Assembly (NCBI GenBank): GCA_000471045.1
Contig: KI301992.1
Coordinates: forward strand, 2,054,060-2,118,059
Direction: 5' to 3'
Source of the DNA: an actinobacterium LLX17
GTDB lineage: Bacteria > Actinomycetota > Actinomycetes > Propionibacteriales > Nocardioidaceae
DNA length: 64,000 bases
The notes under the pieces were generated by a model. That model saw nothing but the letters and a program-made list of their open reading frames with translations, made no database searches and was not told the DNA's origin. Position 1 is the stretch's first letter, and every line of letters starts with the position of its first letter. The translations under genes and the position numbers were made by a program. Shown here piece after piece: positions 45,323 through 56,046 of this stretch.

Positions 45323-46467
45323 CGAGAAATTCTCTCCTGGGTGCCGACGTGGCTGCGGGAAATCCGGCCGCCCAACCCTGTCACGACCTCGTAGGCGATG
45401 GTTCCGGCGGCCCCGGCCCAGTCGACCGCGGTGGGCTCGCCGTCGTCACCCGGACCGAACAGGGTGACGACGTCGCCCCGCTCGGCGGGCAGGTCGCCGA
45501 GGTCGACCACGAGCTGGTCCATGCAGATGGTGCCGGCCACCGGGACGCGGTGCCCGCGGAAGCCGGCCTCGGCGCGACCCGTGGCGGCGCGGTGCACGCC
45601 TTCGCCGTAGCCGATCGGCACGAGGCCGAGGGTGGTCTCGCGCTGCGTCGTGTAGCGATGGCCGTACGACACCGAGGTTCCGGCAGGCACGCGCTTGACC
45701 GCGGCCAGGCGGGCTCGCAGGGTCAGCGCCGGACGGAGGTCGACGTCGATGCGCATCGACCGATCGGGCGGCAACCCGTAGGTCGCGATGCCCGCGCGCA
45801 CGAGGTCGAGGTGGGCCTGCGGGCGGCTCAGCAGCGCTGCGGAGTTGGCGAGGTGCTGCAGGCCGGGCCGGACGCCTGCCGCCACCAGCTCGGCGACGGC
45901 CTCCTCGAAGCGGGCCTGCTGGGCGTCGTTGGCGGGGTGGCCTGGCTCGTCGGCACAGGCGAAGTGCGACCAGACGCCTGTGAGCTGGAGGTCCGTGGCG
46001 GCTGCCGCTGCCGTCACGAGCTGGGTCCAGTCCTGGCCGAAGGCGCCGTTGCGCGCCAGGCCGGTGTCGACCTTCAGCTGGACGCGCGGGACCTGCGCCG
46101 CGGCGCCGATCTCGGCGAGCTGCTCGGCCGACGACGCCGTGACCTCGATGTCGTGCGCGGCGGCTGCGGCGAAGTCCTCGCCCGGCGTCGCGAGCCAGCA
46201 CAGCAGCGGACCCACGTCACCGGCGGTCCGCAGCTCGAGCGCCTCCCCGAGCGTGGCCACGCCCAGCCAGTCGGCCCCGGCCTCGCGCGCCGCGCGGGCG
46301 ACCTCGACCGCCCCGTGCCCGTAGCCGTTCGCCTTCACGACGCACATCAGCTGCGAGTCGGGCGCGAGGGCGCCGAGGGCGGCGACGTTGTGCCGGTAGG
46401 CGTCGAGGTCGATGACGGCCTCCGCCATCGGAAGCGCCGCGGGCACCGCCTGGGTCGCGGGCGTCAC
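45319..46467 (-). CDS. alr: Alanine racemase
   Basis: A 382-residue PLP enzyme making D-alanine for peptidoglycan. The PLP lysine lies in CVVKANGYGHGAVEVA, and the second-site tyrosine region is SYGHRYTTQRETTLGLVPIGYG. PVAGTICMDQLVVDLG is the classic C-terminal motif. The GTG at 46467 overlaps the nnr stop as GTGA. Confidence 0.96.
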   Translation of the reverse strand: MTPATQAVPAALPMAEAVIDLDAYRHNVAALGALAPDSQLMCVVKANGYGHGAVEVARAAREAGADWLGVATLGEALELRTAGDVGPLLCWLATPGEDFAAAAAHDIEVTASSAEQLAEIGAAAQVPRVQLKVDTGLARNGAFGQDWTQLVTAAAAATDLQLTGVWSHFACADEPGHPANDAQQARFEEAVAELVAAGVRPGLQHLANSAALLSRPQAHLDLVRAGIATYGLPPDRSMRIDVDLRPALTLRARLAAVKRVPAGTSVSYGHRYTTQRETTLGLVPIGYGEGVHRAATGRAEAGFRGHRVPVAGTICMDQLVVDLGDLPAERGDVVTLFGPGDDGEPTAVDWAGAAGTIAYEVVTGLGGRISRSHVGTQERISR

Positions 46468-47906
46468 CGGTCGGTCACCCGCCCGAGTCGGCCGGTGAGG
46501 AAGTCGGCCACCACCTCTGGCAGAGCGCGGGCGACGCCGGACGCGGTGACCGGACCGTCGGGGTTCGCCCGCACCGCGGCGGCGCCGTGCAGGAAGGCCG
46601 CCACCGACCCGGCGTCGCGGGCGTCGAGGCCCCCGGCCAGCAGGGACCCGGCGAACCCGGCGAGCACGTCGCCCGAGCCGGCCGTGCCGAGCCAGGGCGT
46701 GCCGGAGAGATTCACGCGGGCCGGGCCGTCGGGCGGCACCACCACGGTGCGGCGACCCTTCAGCAGCACGGTGGCACCGTGCCGCTCCACTGCCATTCGA
46801 GCATGGCCCCAGGGATCGGCCTCGACGGCGTCGCGCTCGGTGTCGAGCAGCGACGCCAGCTCGCCGGCGTGCGGGGTGAGCAGCACGTGAGCCCGACCAC
46901 GAAGCGGGCGGTGGGCCGGCAGGTGGGTGAGGGCGGTCGCGTCGACCACGACCGGCACGTCGTCGTCCAGTGCCTGCGTCAGGTGCTCGCCGGCGTCGTC
47001 CCCTCCCCCGGGTCCGACGACCCAGGCCTGCACGCGTCCGACGCCGGCGACGACCTCAGGCGCGCGGTCGACCACGCGGTGCGCGAGGTCGTCGGCGCCC
47101 ACGAAGCGCACCATGCCGGCGAGCCCGGACTGCGCGCCCGCCACGGCGAGGTGAGCCGCGCCGGCGTACTCGACCGATCCGGCGCGGACGCCCACGACCC
47201 CGCGGCCGTACTTGTGGGCGGTGGGGGCGGCGACGGCCGCGGCCAGCACGTCGCCGTCGCCGGCCTCGAGCGCCTCCAGGGCCGGGGCGCCCAGGTGCGG
47301 ACCCAGGCCGATGTCGGCCAGCACGACCTCGCCGGCCAGCTCTGACGCCGGCCCCAGCAGCAGGCCCGGCTTGTACGTGCCGAAGGTGACCGTGTGGTGG
47401 GCGCGCATCGCGGGGCCGTCGAGCGTGCCGTCGTCGACCCCGATGCCGGAGGGGACGTCGACCGCCACGGTGAACGGATCGGTCTCGGCCTGCCACGCCG
47501 CCCACTGGGCAGCGCGACCGGTCAGCCCGGGTCGCGCACCGATGCCCAGCAGGCCGTCGACGACGTGCCGGTGTCCTTCCGGCGTCGCGACCTCGGCGAC
47601 ACCGGCGGCTCGCGCGGCGGCCAGTCCGGCCTCGTGGACGTGCTGGGGGTCGAGCAGGCAGATGTTGACCCGTCGCCCACGTTCCCGCAGACGCGCGGCG
47701 GCGAAGAGCGCGTCACCGCCGTTGTTGCCCGGGCCCACCAGCACCACGGGCGTCACGCCGGCCGGCAGCAGGCGCTCCAGCTGCTCAGCGAGGGCCGCCG
47801 CGGCGTCCTGCATCAGCGCGTCCCAGCCCGTGCCGACCGCGGCTCGCTTTTCGGCAGCCCCCTTCTCGGCAGCACGGACGTCGACGACGCGGTGCGCCCG
47901 CAGCAC
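46464..47906 (-). CDS. nnr: Bifunctional NAD(P)H-hydrate epimerase / ADP-dependent dehydratase
   Basis: A 480-residue repair enzyme. The N-terminal YjeF_N domain (to about 215) has VVLVGPGNNGGDALFAAARL and epimerises R/S-NAD(P)HX. The C-terminal ribokinase-like domain has VLLTPHAGELASLL and GTAGSGDVLAGFAG and dehydrates it. Both halves look complete. It starts 3 bp after acpS and is coupled to alr. Confidence 0.95.
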   Translation of the reverse strand: MLRAHRVVDVRAAEKGAAEKRAAVGTGWDALMQDAAAALAEQLERLLPAGVTPVVLVGPGNNGGDALFAAARLRERGRRVNICLLDPQHVHEAGLAAARAAGVAEVATPEGHRHVVDGLLGIGARPGLTGRAAQWAAWQAETDPFTVAVDVPSGIGVDDGTLDGPAMRAHHTVTFGTYKPGLLLGPASELAGEVVLADIGLGPHLGAPALEALEAGDGDVLAAAVAAPTAHKYGRGVVGVRAGSVEYAGAAHLAVAGAQSGLAGMVRFVGADDLAHRVVDRAPEVVAGVGRVQAWVVGPGGGDDAGEHLTQALDDDVPVVVDATALTHLPAHRPLRGRAHVLLTPHAGELASLLDTERDAVEADPWGHARMAVERHGATVLLKGRRTVVVPPDGPARVNLSGTPWLGTAGSGDVLAGFAGSLLAGGLDARDAGSVAAFLHGAAAVRANPDGPVTASGVARALPEVVADFLTGRLGRVTDR

Positions 47907-47909
47907 GGG

Positions 47910-48269
47910 TCAGCCTTCCTCGGCCACGACGAACGCCGTCGCCACGTCGCCATCGTGGGCGATCGAGAGGTGCAGGCCGGTGATGCCGAGCTCGGTGGCC
48001 CGGCCCTCGGCCGTGCCGGAGAGTCGGAACGAGGGCGCGCCACGGTCGTTCACGACGACCTCGATGTCGGTCCAGGACATGCCCGCCGGCGCGCGCATCG
48101 CCTTGACGAAGGCTTCCTTGGCCGCGAACCGTCCGGCGAGCGACTCGACGGAGTAGCCGCCCTCGAGCTCAGCCGTCGTGAACAGCCGCTGCCGCAACGA
48201 CGGCGTCCGCTCCAACGACGCACCGAAGCGAGGGAGATGAACCACATCGACACCCACGCCGCTGATCAT
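47910..48269 (-). CDS. acpS: Holo-[acyl-carrier-protein] synthase
   Basis: A 119-residue phosphopantetheinyl transferase that activates acyl carrier protein. GVGVDVVHLPRF supplies the first Mg2+ aspartate and LAGRFAAKEAFVKAM the second acidic residue. It begins 7 bp after glmS and ends 3 bp before nnr. Confidence 0.95.
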   Translation of the reverse strand: MISGVGVDVVHLPRFGASLERTPSLRQRLFTTAELEGGYSVESLAGRFAAKEAFVKAMRAPAGMSWTDIEVVVNDRGAPSFRLSGTAEGRATELGITGLHLSIAHDGDVATAFVVAEEG

Positions 48270-48276
48270 GCTCGGC

Positions 48277-50124
48277 TCATTCCACCGTGACGGACTTGGC
48301 GAGGTTGCGCGGCTGGTCGACGTCGTGGCCGAGCTGGGCGGCGAACTCGCAGGCGAAGATCTGCAGCGGCACCGTGGCGACGAGGGGCTGGAACAGCGTG
48401 GGGACCCGCGGCAGCCGGATGATGTGGTCGGCGAACGCCGAGACGGCGTCGACCTCGTTCTCGTCGACCAGGACGATCGTGCGCGCGCCGCGCGCCCGGA
48501 TCTCCTGGATGTTGCTGATGATCTTCTCCTGCAGCTGGTCGCGGCCCTTGGGCGGCACGACCACGAAGACCGGCACCCCCTCCTCGATCACGGCGATGGG
48601 GCCGTGCTTGAGCTCGCCGGCCGCGAAGCCCTCGGCGTGCAGGTAGGCGAGCTCCTTGAGCTTCAGCGCTCCCTCGAGCGCCACGGGGTAGCCGACGTGG
48701 CGACCGAGGAAGAGGATCGAGCGCGAGCCCGCCAGCGCACTGGCGATCTTGCGGACCTCTTCGGCGTCGTCGAGAACCCGCTGGATGGCCGCTGGGGTGG
48801 CCTCGAGGTCGTCGACGATCCGCCTGATCTCATCGCCGTACTTCACGCCCTTGACCTGGGCGAGGTAGAGGCCGAGCAGGTAGCAGGCGACGACCTGCGC
48901 CAGGAAGCCCTTCGTCGACGCGACCGCGACCTCGGGTCCCGCGTGCGTGTAGAGCACGGCGTCGGACTCGCGCGGGATCGTGGAGCCGTTGGTGTTGCAG
49001 ATGCTGAGCACGCGGGCGCGCTGCTGCCGGGCGTACCGGATGGCCATCAGGGTGTCCATCGTCTCGCCGGACTGGCTGATGGTGACCACCAGCGTCGAGC
49101 GGTCGAGGATCGGGTCGCGGTAGCGGAACTCGCTGGCCAGCTCGACCTCGACCGGGATGCGGGTCCAGTGCTCGATGGCGTACTTCGCGACCATGGCGGC
49201 GTAGTACGACGTGCCGCACGCGATGGCGATGATCTTGTCGACGTTGCGCAGCTCGTCGTCGGACAGCCGCATCTCGTCGAGCTGGAGCAGACCGTCGGAG
49301 GAGTGGCGGCCCAGCAGGGTGTCGGCGACGGCCTGGGGCTGCTCGGCGATCTCCTTGAGCATGAACCAGTCGTAGCCACCCTTCTCGGCGGCCGAGAGGT
49401 CCCAGTCGACGTGGTAGTCGCGGGTGGGCGACGGGGCGCCGTCGAAGTCGGTGACGACGATGTCGTCGGCCGTGATGACCACGACCTGGTCCTGGCCCAG
49501 CTCGATCGCGTCGCGCGTGAACTCGATGAAGGCGGCCACGTCGGAGCCGAGGAAGTTCTCGCCGTCACCGCGACCGACCACGAGGGGCGAGTTGCGGCGC
49601 GCACCGACGACGACGCCGGGCGTCTGGGCGTCGCAGATCACGAGCGTGAAGGCGCCCTCGAGCCGGCGGCACACGGTGTGCACGGCCTGGGGCAGCGGCT
49701 CGCCCGCAGCCAAGCGGTCGGCCACCAGGTGCGAGACGACCTCGGTGTCGGTCTCGGAGACGAGCTCATGGCCGTCAGCCTCGAGCTCGGCGCGCAGCTC
49801 GGCGAAGTTCTCGATGATGCCGTTGTGCACCACCGCGACGCGGCCGGTGTCGTCGACGTGCGGGTGCGCGTTGACGTCGTTCGGGGCGCCGTGCGTGGCC
49901 CACCGCGTGTGCCCGATGCCGGTCGTGGCGTGCGGCAGCGGGCGAGCTTCGAGCTCAGCATCGAGGTTGACGAGCTTGCCGGCCTTCTTGGCCGTGGCCA
50001 GCCCGTCCGCGGTCACCAGGGCCACTCCACCGGAGTCGTAGCCGCGGTACTCGAGCCGGCGCAGGCCCCCCACGACGACGTCCAGCGCGGACCGTTGACC
50101 CACGTACCCGACGATTCCACACAT
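48277..50124 (-). CDS. glmS: Glutamine--fructose-6-phosphate aminotransferase (isomerizing)
   Basis: A 615-residue enzyme making glucosamine-6-phosphate for cell wall synthesis. The N-terminal nucleophile Cys2 (MCGIVGYVG) heads the glutaminase domain, and two SIS domains follow (e.g. SQSGETMDTLMAIRYA; GRHVGYPVALEGALKLKELA). It ends DQPRNLAKSVTVE, the conserved tail. TACCCT lies 7 nt before the ATG, indicating a leaderless transcript. glmM is in the divergent neighbourhood beyond coaA. Confidence 0.98.
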   Translation of the reverse strand: MCGIVGYVGQRSALDVVVGGLRRLEYRGYDSGGVALVTADGLATAKKAGKLVNLDAELEARPLPHATTGIGHTRWATHGAPNDVNAHPHVDDTGRVAVVHNGIIENFAELRAELEADGHELVSETDTEVVSHLVADRLAAGEPLPQAVHTVCRRLEGAFTLVICDAQTPGVVVGARRNSPLVVGRGDGENFLGSDVAAFIEFTRDAIELGQDQVVVITADDIVVTDFDGAPSPTRDYHVDWDLSAAEKGGYDWFMLKEIAEQPQAVADTLLGRHSSDGLLQLDEMRLSDDELRNVDKIIAIACGTSYYAAMVAKYAIEHWTRIPVEVELASEFRYRDPILDRSTLVVTISQSGETMDTLMAIRYARQQRARVLSICNTNGSTIPRESDAVLYTHAGPEVAVASTKGFLAQVVACYLLGLYLAQVKGVKYGDEIRRIVDDLEATPAAIQRVLDDAEEVRKIASALAGSRSILFLGRHVGYPVALEGALKLKELAYLHAEGFAAGELKHGPIAVIEEGVPVFVVVPPKGRDQLQEKIISNIQEIRARGARTIVLVDENEVDAVSAFADHIIRLPRVPTLFQPLVATVPLQIFACEFAAQLGHDVDQPRNLAKSVTVE

Positions 50125-50131
50125 GCCGTTC

Positions 50132-50137
50132 AGGGTA
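50132..50137 (-). promoter_or_regulatory. -10 of glmS (leaderless layout)
   Basis: TACCCT on the minus strand ends 7 nt before the glmS ATG at 50124. Confidence 0.55.
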
Positions 50138-50166
50138 CCGACTGCTGGCGTCGACCGACGAGCCGC

Positions 50167-50172
50167 GACAAT
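50167..50172 (+). promoter_or_regulatory. -10 of coaA (leaderless layout)
   Basis: GACAAT ends 7 nt before the coaA ATG at 50180. Confidence 0.45.
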
Positions 50173-50179
50173 GGTCGGT

Positions 50180-51121
50180 ATGTCACGGGAGCTGTCGCCC
50201 TATGTCGAGCTCGAGCGCGAGGCCTGGGCCGCGCTCGCCGGCGACGCCCCGCAACCCCTGGGAACCGACGAGCTCGACCGGGTCCGTGGTCTGGGTGAGG
50301 AGCTCGACCTCGAGGAGGTCCGGCAGGTCTACCTCCCGCTGACCGAGCTCATGACGATGCGCATCCGCGCCGCCGCCGGGCTGCACCGCGCCACCGAGAA
50401 GTTCCTCGGCAACCCGCAGCCGCAGCGCACGCCGTACGTCATCGGGCTGGCCGGGTCGGTCGCGGTCGGCAAGTCCACGACCGCGCGACTGATCCGGGAG
50501 CTGCTCGCGCGCGCGCCGGAGAACCCGAAGGTCGAGCTGGTGACGACCGACGGCTTCCTGCTGCCGAACGCCGAGCTCGAGCGGCGCGGACTGCTGGAGC
50601 GCAAGGGGTTCCCCGAGTCCTACGACCGCAAGGGCCTGCTGCGCTTCATCATGAACGTGAAGTCCGGCGCCGAGGTCGTCGAGGCGCCGGTCTACTCACA
50701 CCTGACGTACGACGTGACCGACGACGTCGTGAAGATCCACCGCCCGGACATCGTCATCGTCGAGGGACTCAACGTCCTCGCCCCCGCACGCCGTCGCGGT
50801 GACGGCAGCCCCGGGCTCGCCATCAGCGACTTCTTCGACTTCTCGGTCTACGTCGATGCCGGCAACCGTGACATCCAGCGCTGGTACGTCGAGCGGTTCC
50901 TCGCCCTGCGTCGCACGGCCTTCAGCGACCCCGAGTCGTACTTCCACCGCTACAGCACCTACACCGACGACGAGGCCGTCGAGCGCGCCCAGCACCTGTG
51001 GAACACGATCAACTGGCCGAACCTGCGCGAGAACATCATGACCACGCGGGGCCGGGCCGACCTCGTGCTGCGCAAGGACGCCAATCACGCCGTCAAGTGG
51101 GTCCGTCTCCGCAAGCTCTGA
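50180..51121 (+). CDS. coaA: Type I pantothenate kinase
   Basis: A 313-residue P-loop kinase catalysing the first step of coenzyme A synthesis. Walker A is GSVAVGKSTTAR (about 92-103). VTTDGFLLPNAEL and KGFPESYDRKGLLRF are family hallmarks, and the C-terminus reads KGADHAV-like (KDANHAVKWVRLRKL). The ATG at 50180 is preferred since a -10-like GACAAT lies 7 nt upstream; frames beginning earlier would run through that promoter. Confidence 0.97.
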   Translation: MSRELSPYVELEREAWAALAGDAPQPLGTDELDRVRGLGEELDLEEVRQVYLPLTELMTMRIRAAAGLHRATEKFLGNPQPQRTPYVIGLAGSVAVGKSTTARLIRELLARAPENPKVELVTTDGFLLPNAELERRGLLERKGFPESYDRKGLLRFIMNVKSGAEVVEAPVYSHLTYDVTDDVVKIHRPDIVIVEGLNVLAPARRRGDGSPGLAISDFFDFSVYVDAGNRDIQRWYVERFLALRRTAFSDPESYFHRYSTYTDDEAVERAQHLWNTINWPNLRENIMTTRGRADLVLRKDANHAVKWVRLRKL

Positions 51122-51125
51122 TGCG

Positions 51126-52472
51126 TCAGAGCGCGAGCTGCTCGCGGACCACGCCGGCCAGCTGCTCGGCGACGTCGGCGGCCTCGTCCTCGGTGGGCGC
51201 CTCGACCATGACGCGCACGACGGGCTCGGTGCCCGAGGGCCGCAGCAGCACGCGGCCGCGGCCGTCCAGCCGGGCTGCCGCCGCGGTGACCTGGCCCTGC
51301 AGCACGGGGTCGCTGTCGGAGCGCGAACGATCGACGCCGGCGACGTTGACGAGCACCTGGGGCAGGCGGGTCATGACGCCGGCCAGCTCGGCCATCGGGC
51401 GACCCGCCTGCTTCATGCGGGCCGCGAGCTGCACGGCCGCCAGCACGCCGTCGCCGGTGGTGGCGTGCTCGGCGATGATGACGTGGCCCGACTGCTCGCC
51501 GCCGAGCGAGAACTTTCCGGCGCGCATGGCCTCCAGTACGTAGCGGTCGCCCACCGCGGTCTGCACCGTCGTGATGCCCTCGCGCTCCATGGCCTGCACG
51601 AAGCCGAGGTTGCTCATGACGGTGGCCACGACGGTGTCGTTGCGCAGGGCTCCGGCATCGCGGGCGGCCAGGGCCAGCACCGCGAGGATCTGGTCGCCGT
51701 CGACGATCTCGCCCGCGGCGTCGACGGCCAGGCAGCGGTCGGCGTCGCCGTCGAACGCGAAGCCGACGTCGGCACCGTGCTGCAGCACGGCCTTCTGCAG
51801 GCCCTCGAGGTGGGTGGAGCCGCAGTTGTCGTTGATGTTCAGGCCGTCGGGAGTGGCGTGGATCGTGACGACGTCGGCACCCAGCTGCTCGAACGTCTGC
51901 GGCGCGGTCTCGTAGGCCGCGCCGTGGGCACAGTCCAGGACGACCCGCAGGCCCTCGAGGCGTGCGGGGGCGGTCTCGACGAGGTGACGCACGTAGGCGG
52001 CGAGCCCCGAGTGGCTGTCGCCGACACGACCGACGTCACCGCCGGTGGGCCGCTCCCAGGGCTCCTGGAGCCGGCTCTCGATCTGCCGCTCGATGGCGTC
52101 GTCGAGCTTGTGCCCGCCGTGGGCCAGGAACTTGATGCCGTTGTCGGGCATCGGGTTGTGGCTGGCCGAGATCATGACGCCCATGTCGGCCTCGAGGAAC
52201 GACGTCAGGTAGGCGCAGCCGGGGGTGGGCACGACGCCCAGCCGGTGCACGTCGACGCCAGCAGACGCCAAACCCGCGACCACCGCGGCCTCGAGGAACT
52301 CCCCCGAGGCTCGGGTGTCGCGGGCGACGACGGCCGTGGGCCGGGTGTCGGCGAACGCACCGCGTTCGCCGAGGACGTGGGCGGCGGCGACCGCGAGGTC
52401 GACGGCCAGCTCCGCGGTCAGGTCGCGGTTCGCCAGCCCCCGGACTCCGTCGGTCCCGAAGATCCGACCCAC
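51126..52472 (-). CDS. glmM: Phosphoglucosamine mutase
   Basis: A 448-residue alpha-phosphohexomutase converting glucosamine-6-P to glucosamine-1-P. The phosphoserine loop [16 protein letters not shown], the metal loop FDGDADR and the phosphate-binding [15 protein letters not shown] are intact. It starts GTG 7 bp after rpsI, joining ribosomal protein and cell wall precursor genes in one unit. It converges with coaA across 4 bp. Confidence 0.97.
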   Translation of the reverse strand: MGRIFGTDGVRGLANRDLTAELAVDLAVAAAHVLGERGAFADTRPTAVVARDTRASGEFLEAAVVAGLASAGVDVHRLGVVPTPGCAYLTSFLEADMGVMISASHNPMPDNGIKFLAHGGHKLDDAIERQIESRLQEPWERPTGGDVGRVGDSHSGLAAYVRHLVETAPARLEGLRVVLDCAHGAAYETAPQTFEQLGADVVTIHATPDGLNINDNCGSTHLEGLQKAVLQHGADVGFAFDGDADRCLAVDAAGEIVDGDQILAVLALAARDAGALRNDTVVATVMSNLGFVQAMEREGITTVQTAVGDRYVLEAMRAGKFSLGGEQSGHVIIAEHATTGDGVLAAVQLAARMKQAGRPMAELAGVMTRLPQVLVNVAGVDRSRSDSDPVLQGQVTAAAARLDGRGRVLLRPSGTEPVVRVMVEAPTEDEAADVAEQLAGVVREQLAL

Positions 52473-52479
52473 GCCGGTG

Positions 52480-53007
52480 TCAGCGCTTGCTGTACTGAGG
52501 CGCCTTGCGGGCCTTCTTGAGACCGGCCTTCTTGCGCTCCTTGATGCGCGAGTCGCGCGTCAGCAGACCGGCCTTCTTCAGCAGAGGACGGTTCGCCTCC
52601 TCATCGATGCCGTTGAGGGCACGGGCCACGCCGAGACGCAGAGCGCCGGCCTGACCGGTCATGCCGCCACCGGTGACACGGGCGATCACGTCGAAGCGGC
52701 CGTCGAGACCGGTCTCGGCGAACGCCTCCTTCGCGATCTGCTGGTGCAGCTTGTTCGGAAGGTACTCCTCGAGCGGCTTGCCGTTGACGGTCCACACGCC
52801 GGTGCCGGGCACGATGCGCACGCGGGCGATGGCCTCCTTGCGGCGGCCGGTGGCTGCGCCGGGGGCGATCGTCGCGACGATCTCGGCGGCAGCTGCGGAG
52901 GGGTTGGACTCGGAGGTGTACGCGACGCCCTCGGCGTTCGCGGCGAACTCGGTGTCCTCGGTGGTCGTCTCAGGCACGGTGCTCTGCTTCTCTCTCGTGT
53001 CGCTCAC
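52480..53007 (-). CDS. rpsI: 30S ribosomal protein S9
   Basis: A 175-residue S9. The conserved part begins about residue 53 ([15 protein letters not shown]) and ends with the universal [17 protein letters not shown], whose C-terminal arginine reaches the P-site tRNA. The N-terminal ~50 residues are an acidic, Ala/Thr-rich extension common in actinobacteria. The GTG at 53007 overlaps the rplM stop as GTGA; a GTG at 52977 is an alternative giving 165 residues. Confidence 0.93.
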   Translation of the reverse strand: MSDTREKQSTVPETTTEDTEFAANAEGVAYTSESNPSAAAAEIVATIAPGAATGRRKEAIARVRIVPGTGVWTVNGKPLEEYLPNKLHQQIAKEAFAETGLDGRFDVIARVTGGGMTGQAGALRLGVARALNGIDEEANRPLLKKAGLLTRDSRIKERKKAGLKKARKAPQYSKR

Positions 53008-53447
53008 TGGGAGATCTGCGTGATCTCGAACGGCTGCGGCTTCTGCGCCGCATGCGGGTGCTCCGGACCGGAGTACACCTTCAGCTTGGTGATCTGCTGG
53101 TCGCCGAGGCGGTTCTTCGGCAGCATGCCGCGGACCGACTTCTCGATGGCCTTGCGGGCGTCCTTGTCGAGCAGGTCGCCGTAGGCGATGCTCTTGAGGC
53201 CGCCCGGGTAGCCGCTGTGGCGGTAGGCCAGCTTGTCGGTGCGCTTGTTGCCCGACAGGGCGACCTTCTCGGCGTTGACGATGATGACGAAGTCGCCACC
53301 GTCCATGTGCGGGGCAAAGGTGGCCTTGTGCTTGCCCCGGAGCAGGGTCGCTGCCTGGACGGCGAGACGGCCCAGGACGACGTCCTCGGCATCGATGACG
53401 TGCCACTGACGGCTGATGTCACCAGGCTTGGGGCTGTACGTGCGCAC
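53004..53447 (-). CDS. rplM: 50S ribosomal protein L13
   Basis: A 147-residue L13 beginning [20 protein letters not shown] and containing [15 protein letters not shown] and GMLPKNRLG. The GTG at 53447 is preceded by AGAAGG. It is the first gene of rplM-rpsI-glmM and has a ~120-nt leader with two palindromes. Confidence 0.97.
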   Translation of the reverse strand: MRTYSPKPGDISRQWHVIDAEDVVLGRLAVQAATLLRGKHKATFAPHMDGGDFVIIVNAEKVALSGNKRTDKLAYRHSGYPGGLKSIAYGDLLDKDARKAIEKSVRGMLPKNRLGDQQITKLKVYSGPEHPHAAQKPQPFEITQISQ

Positions 53448-53482
53448 GGCGTGACCTTCTCGTTCTGGAGCTCGGGTTCGGG

Positions 53483-53579
53483 TGTCCCACGGGACAGAGT
53501 CGATCGGCGGGCCGATTGGCTGTCTCATGGGGGGTGCTCCCACGCAGGAAAACGCAGGGAACAACGACGCACCAGACTA
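53483..53579 (-). promoter_or_regulatory. rplM promoter and structured leader
   Basis: The minus-strand -10 TAGTCT is at 53574-53579. The ~120-nt leader contains palindromes ATCGGC-GG-GCCGAT (53503-53516) and TGTCCC-AC-GGGACA (53483-53496) close to the start codon. These could be an autoregulatory leader for a ribosomal protein or simple stems; nothing more specific is recognised. Confidence 0.4.
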
Positions 53580-53653
53580 ACCGGCGCGCGCCGCCCAGGT
53601 CAAAACGGGGGCAGCGGGACGGACCCCCAGCGACGTCAAGACCGCCGCCGGGC

Positions 53654-53659
53654 TAGGTT
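53654..53659 (+). promoter_or_regulatory. -10 of citrate synthase gene
   Basis: TAGGTT lies 58 bp before the GTG at 53718, leaving a leader of roughly 50 nt that contains an AGGAG ribosome binding site. Confidence 0.45.
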
Positions 53660-53717
53660 GGGGTGGCGGACGCCACACCACTGCGTCCTCCAAGTCGCAC
53701 GTCACAGGAGACCCATC

Positions 53718-55013
<1,296 letters not shown>

Positions 55014-55081
55014 CGCTCACAGTTGCACCGAGACACCGACCGACGCCCCGAGGTTCACCTCGGGGCGTCGTCGCGTCCGGT

Positions 55082-55207
55082 GGGCGGTGAGCCAGCAACC
55101 CCACCCCTCCCCCGCGTCCCCGGGGCGGTCAGCCAGCAACCTCATCGGCGCGTGAGAGGTTGCGGACTGACCGCTCGACGATGGGAGGGGTTGCGAATCC
55201 ACCGCCC
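55082..55207. repeat. Nested double palindrome between gltA and truA
   Basis: Inner arms 55125-55143 and 55156-55174 pair at 17 of 19 positions; outer arms 55082-55102 and 55187-55207 pair at 16 of 21. Both left arms share GCGGT(G/C)AGCCAGCAACC. The layout is the same as the element at 25271-25383 but with a different core. It fills the gap between gltA and the truA promoter. Confidence 0.8.
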
Positions 55208-55231
55208 AGGAGCCGGGCGGAGGGCGCTCGA

Positions 55232-55237
55232 TATCGT
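55232..55237 (+). promoter_or_regulatory. -10 of truA (leaderless layout)
   Basis: TATCGT ends 6 nt before the truA GTG at 55244. Confidence 0.5.
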
Positions 55238-55243
55238 GGCCTG

Positions 55244-56032
55244 GTGAGACTGCGGATCGACCTGGCGTACGACGGCACCGAGTTCCGTGGATGGGCGATC
55301 CAGCCCGGCCTCCGCACCGTGCAGGGCGTGCTCGAGGGGGCACTCGGCACGATCCTCCGCCTGGATCCCCCGCCCCAGCTCGTCTGCGCCGGCCGCACCG
55401 ACGCGGGCGTGCACGCGCGGGCCCAGACGGTGCACGTCGACCTCGACACCCATCCCGGCGTGCTGGAGCGCCGACTGCGTCGCTACCTGCCCGACGACAT
55501 CCGCATCAAGAGCGTCACCGTGGCGCCCGAGGGCTTCGACGCCCGGTTCGCGGCCACCGAGCGCCGCTACGTCTACCGGATGACCGACCACCCCGCGGGC
55601 CCCGATCCCCTCGCGCGGCGGATGATCGTCGCGCACCCCAAGCCCCTCACCGTCGACCTCATGAACGAGGCCGCCGAGCACCTGCTGGGCGAGCACGACT
55701 TCGCGGCGTTCTGCAAGCAGCGCGAGGGCGCCACCACCATCCGCACGCTCAAGGCGCTCCGCACGATCCGCGGTGGCGAGACCATCGCCACCACCGTGCG
55801 CGCCGACGCCTTCTGCCACTCCATGGTGCGCGCGCTGATGGGGTGCCTCGTGGCGGTGGGCGAGCGCCGCTTCCCGCCAGAGCTCGCCGCCGAGGTGCTG
55901 GCGTCCCGCGCGCGCGACGGCCGCATCAAGGTCATGCCGCCGCACGGGCTCGTGCTCGAGGAGGTCGTCTACCCGCCCGACGCCGACCTCGCGGCCCGGG
56001 TCGTCGAGTCGCGGCGCCGGCGCGACGAGTAG
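55244..56032 (+). CDS. truA: tRNA pseudouridine(38-40) synthase TruA
   Basis: A 262-residue pseudouridine synthase. The catalytic aspartate is in AGRTDAGVHARAQ. RIDLAYDGTEFRGWAIQ at the start and FCHSMVRALMGCLVAVG near the end are typical. The GTG at 55244 agrees with the -10; upstream frame lies in the palindromic element. In many bacteria truA follows rplQ; here it lies about 2.3 kb away from rplQ in the opposite orientation. Confidence 0.96.
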   Translation: MRLRIDLAYDGTEFRGWAIQPGLRTVQGVLEGALGTILRLDPPPQLVCAGRTDAGVHARAQTVHVDLDTHPGVLERRLRRYLPDDIRIKSVTVAPEGFDARFAATERRYVYRMTDHPAGPDPLARRMIVAHPKPLTVDLMNEAAEHLLGEHDFAAFCKQREGATTIRTLKALRTIRGGETIATTVRADAFCHSMVRALMGCLVAVGERRFPPELAAEVLASRARDGRIKVMPPHGLVLEEVVYPPDADLAARVVESRRRRDE

Positions 56033-56034
56033 CC

Positions 56035-56040
56035 CACACT
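56035..56040 (+). promoter_or_regulatory. -10-like hexamer of NUDIX gene
   Basis: CACACT ends 6 nt before the ATG at 56047. Confidence 0.35.
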
Positions 56041-56046
56041 GGTCGC

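Noticed and set aside
48268-50298. 676-codon open frame opposite glmS
   Set aside because: Same antisense artefact; glmS motifs on the minus strand are unambiguous.
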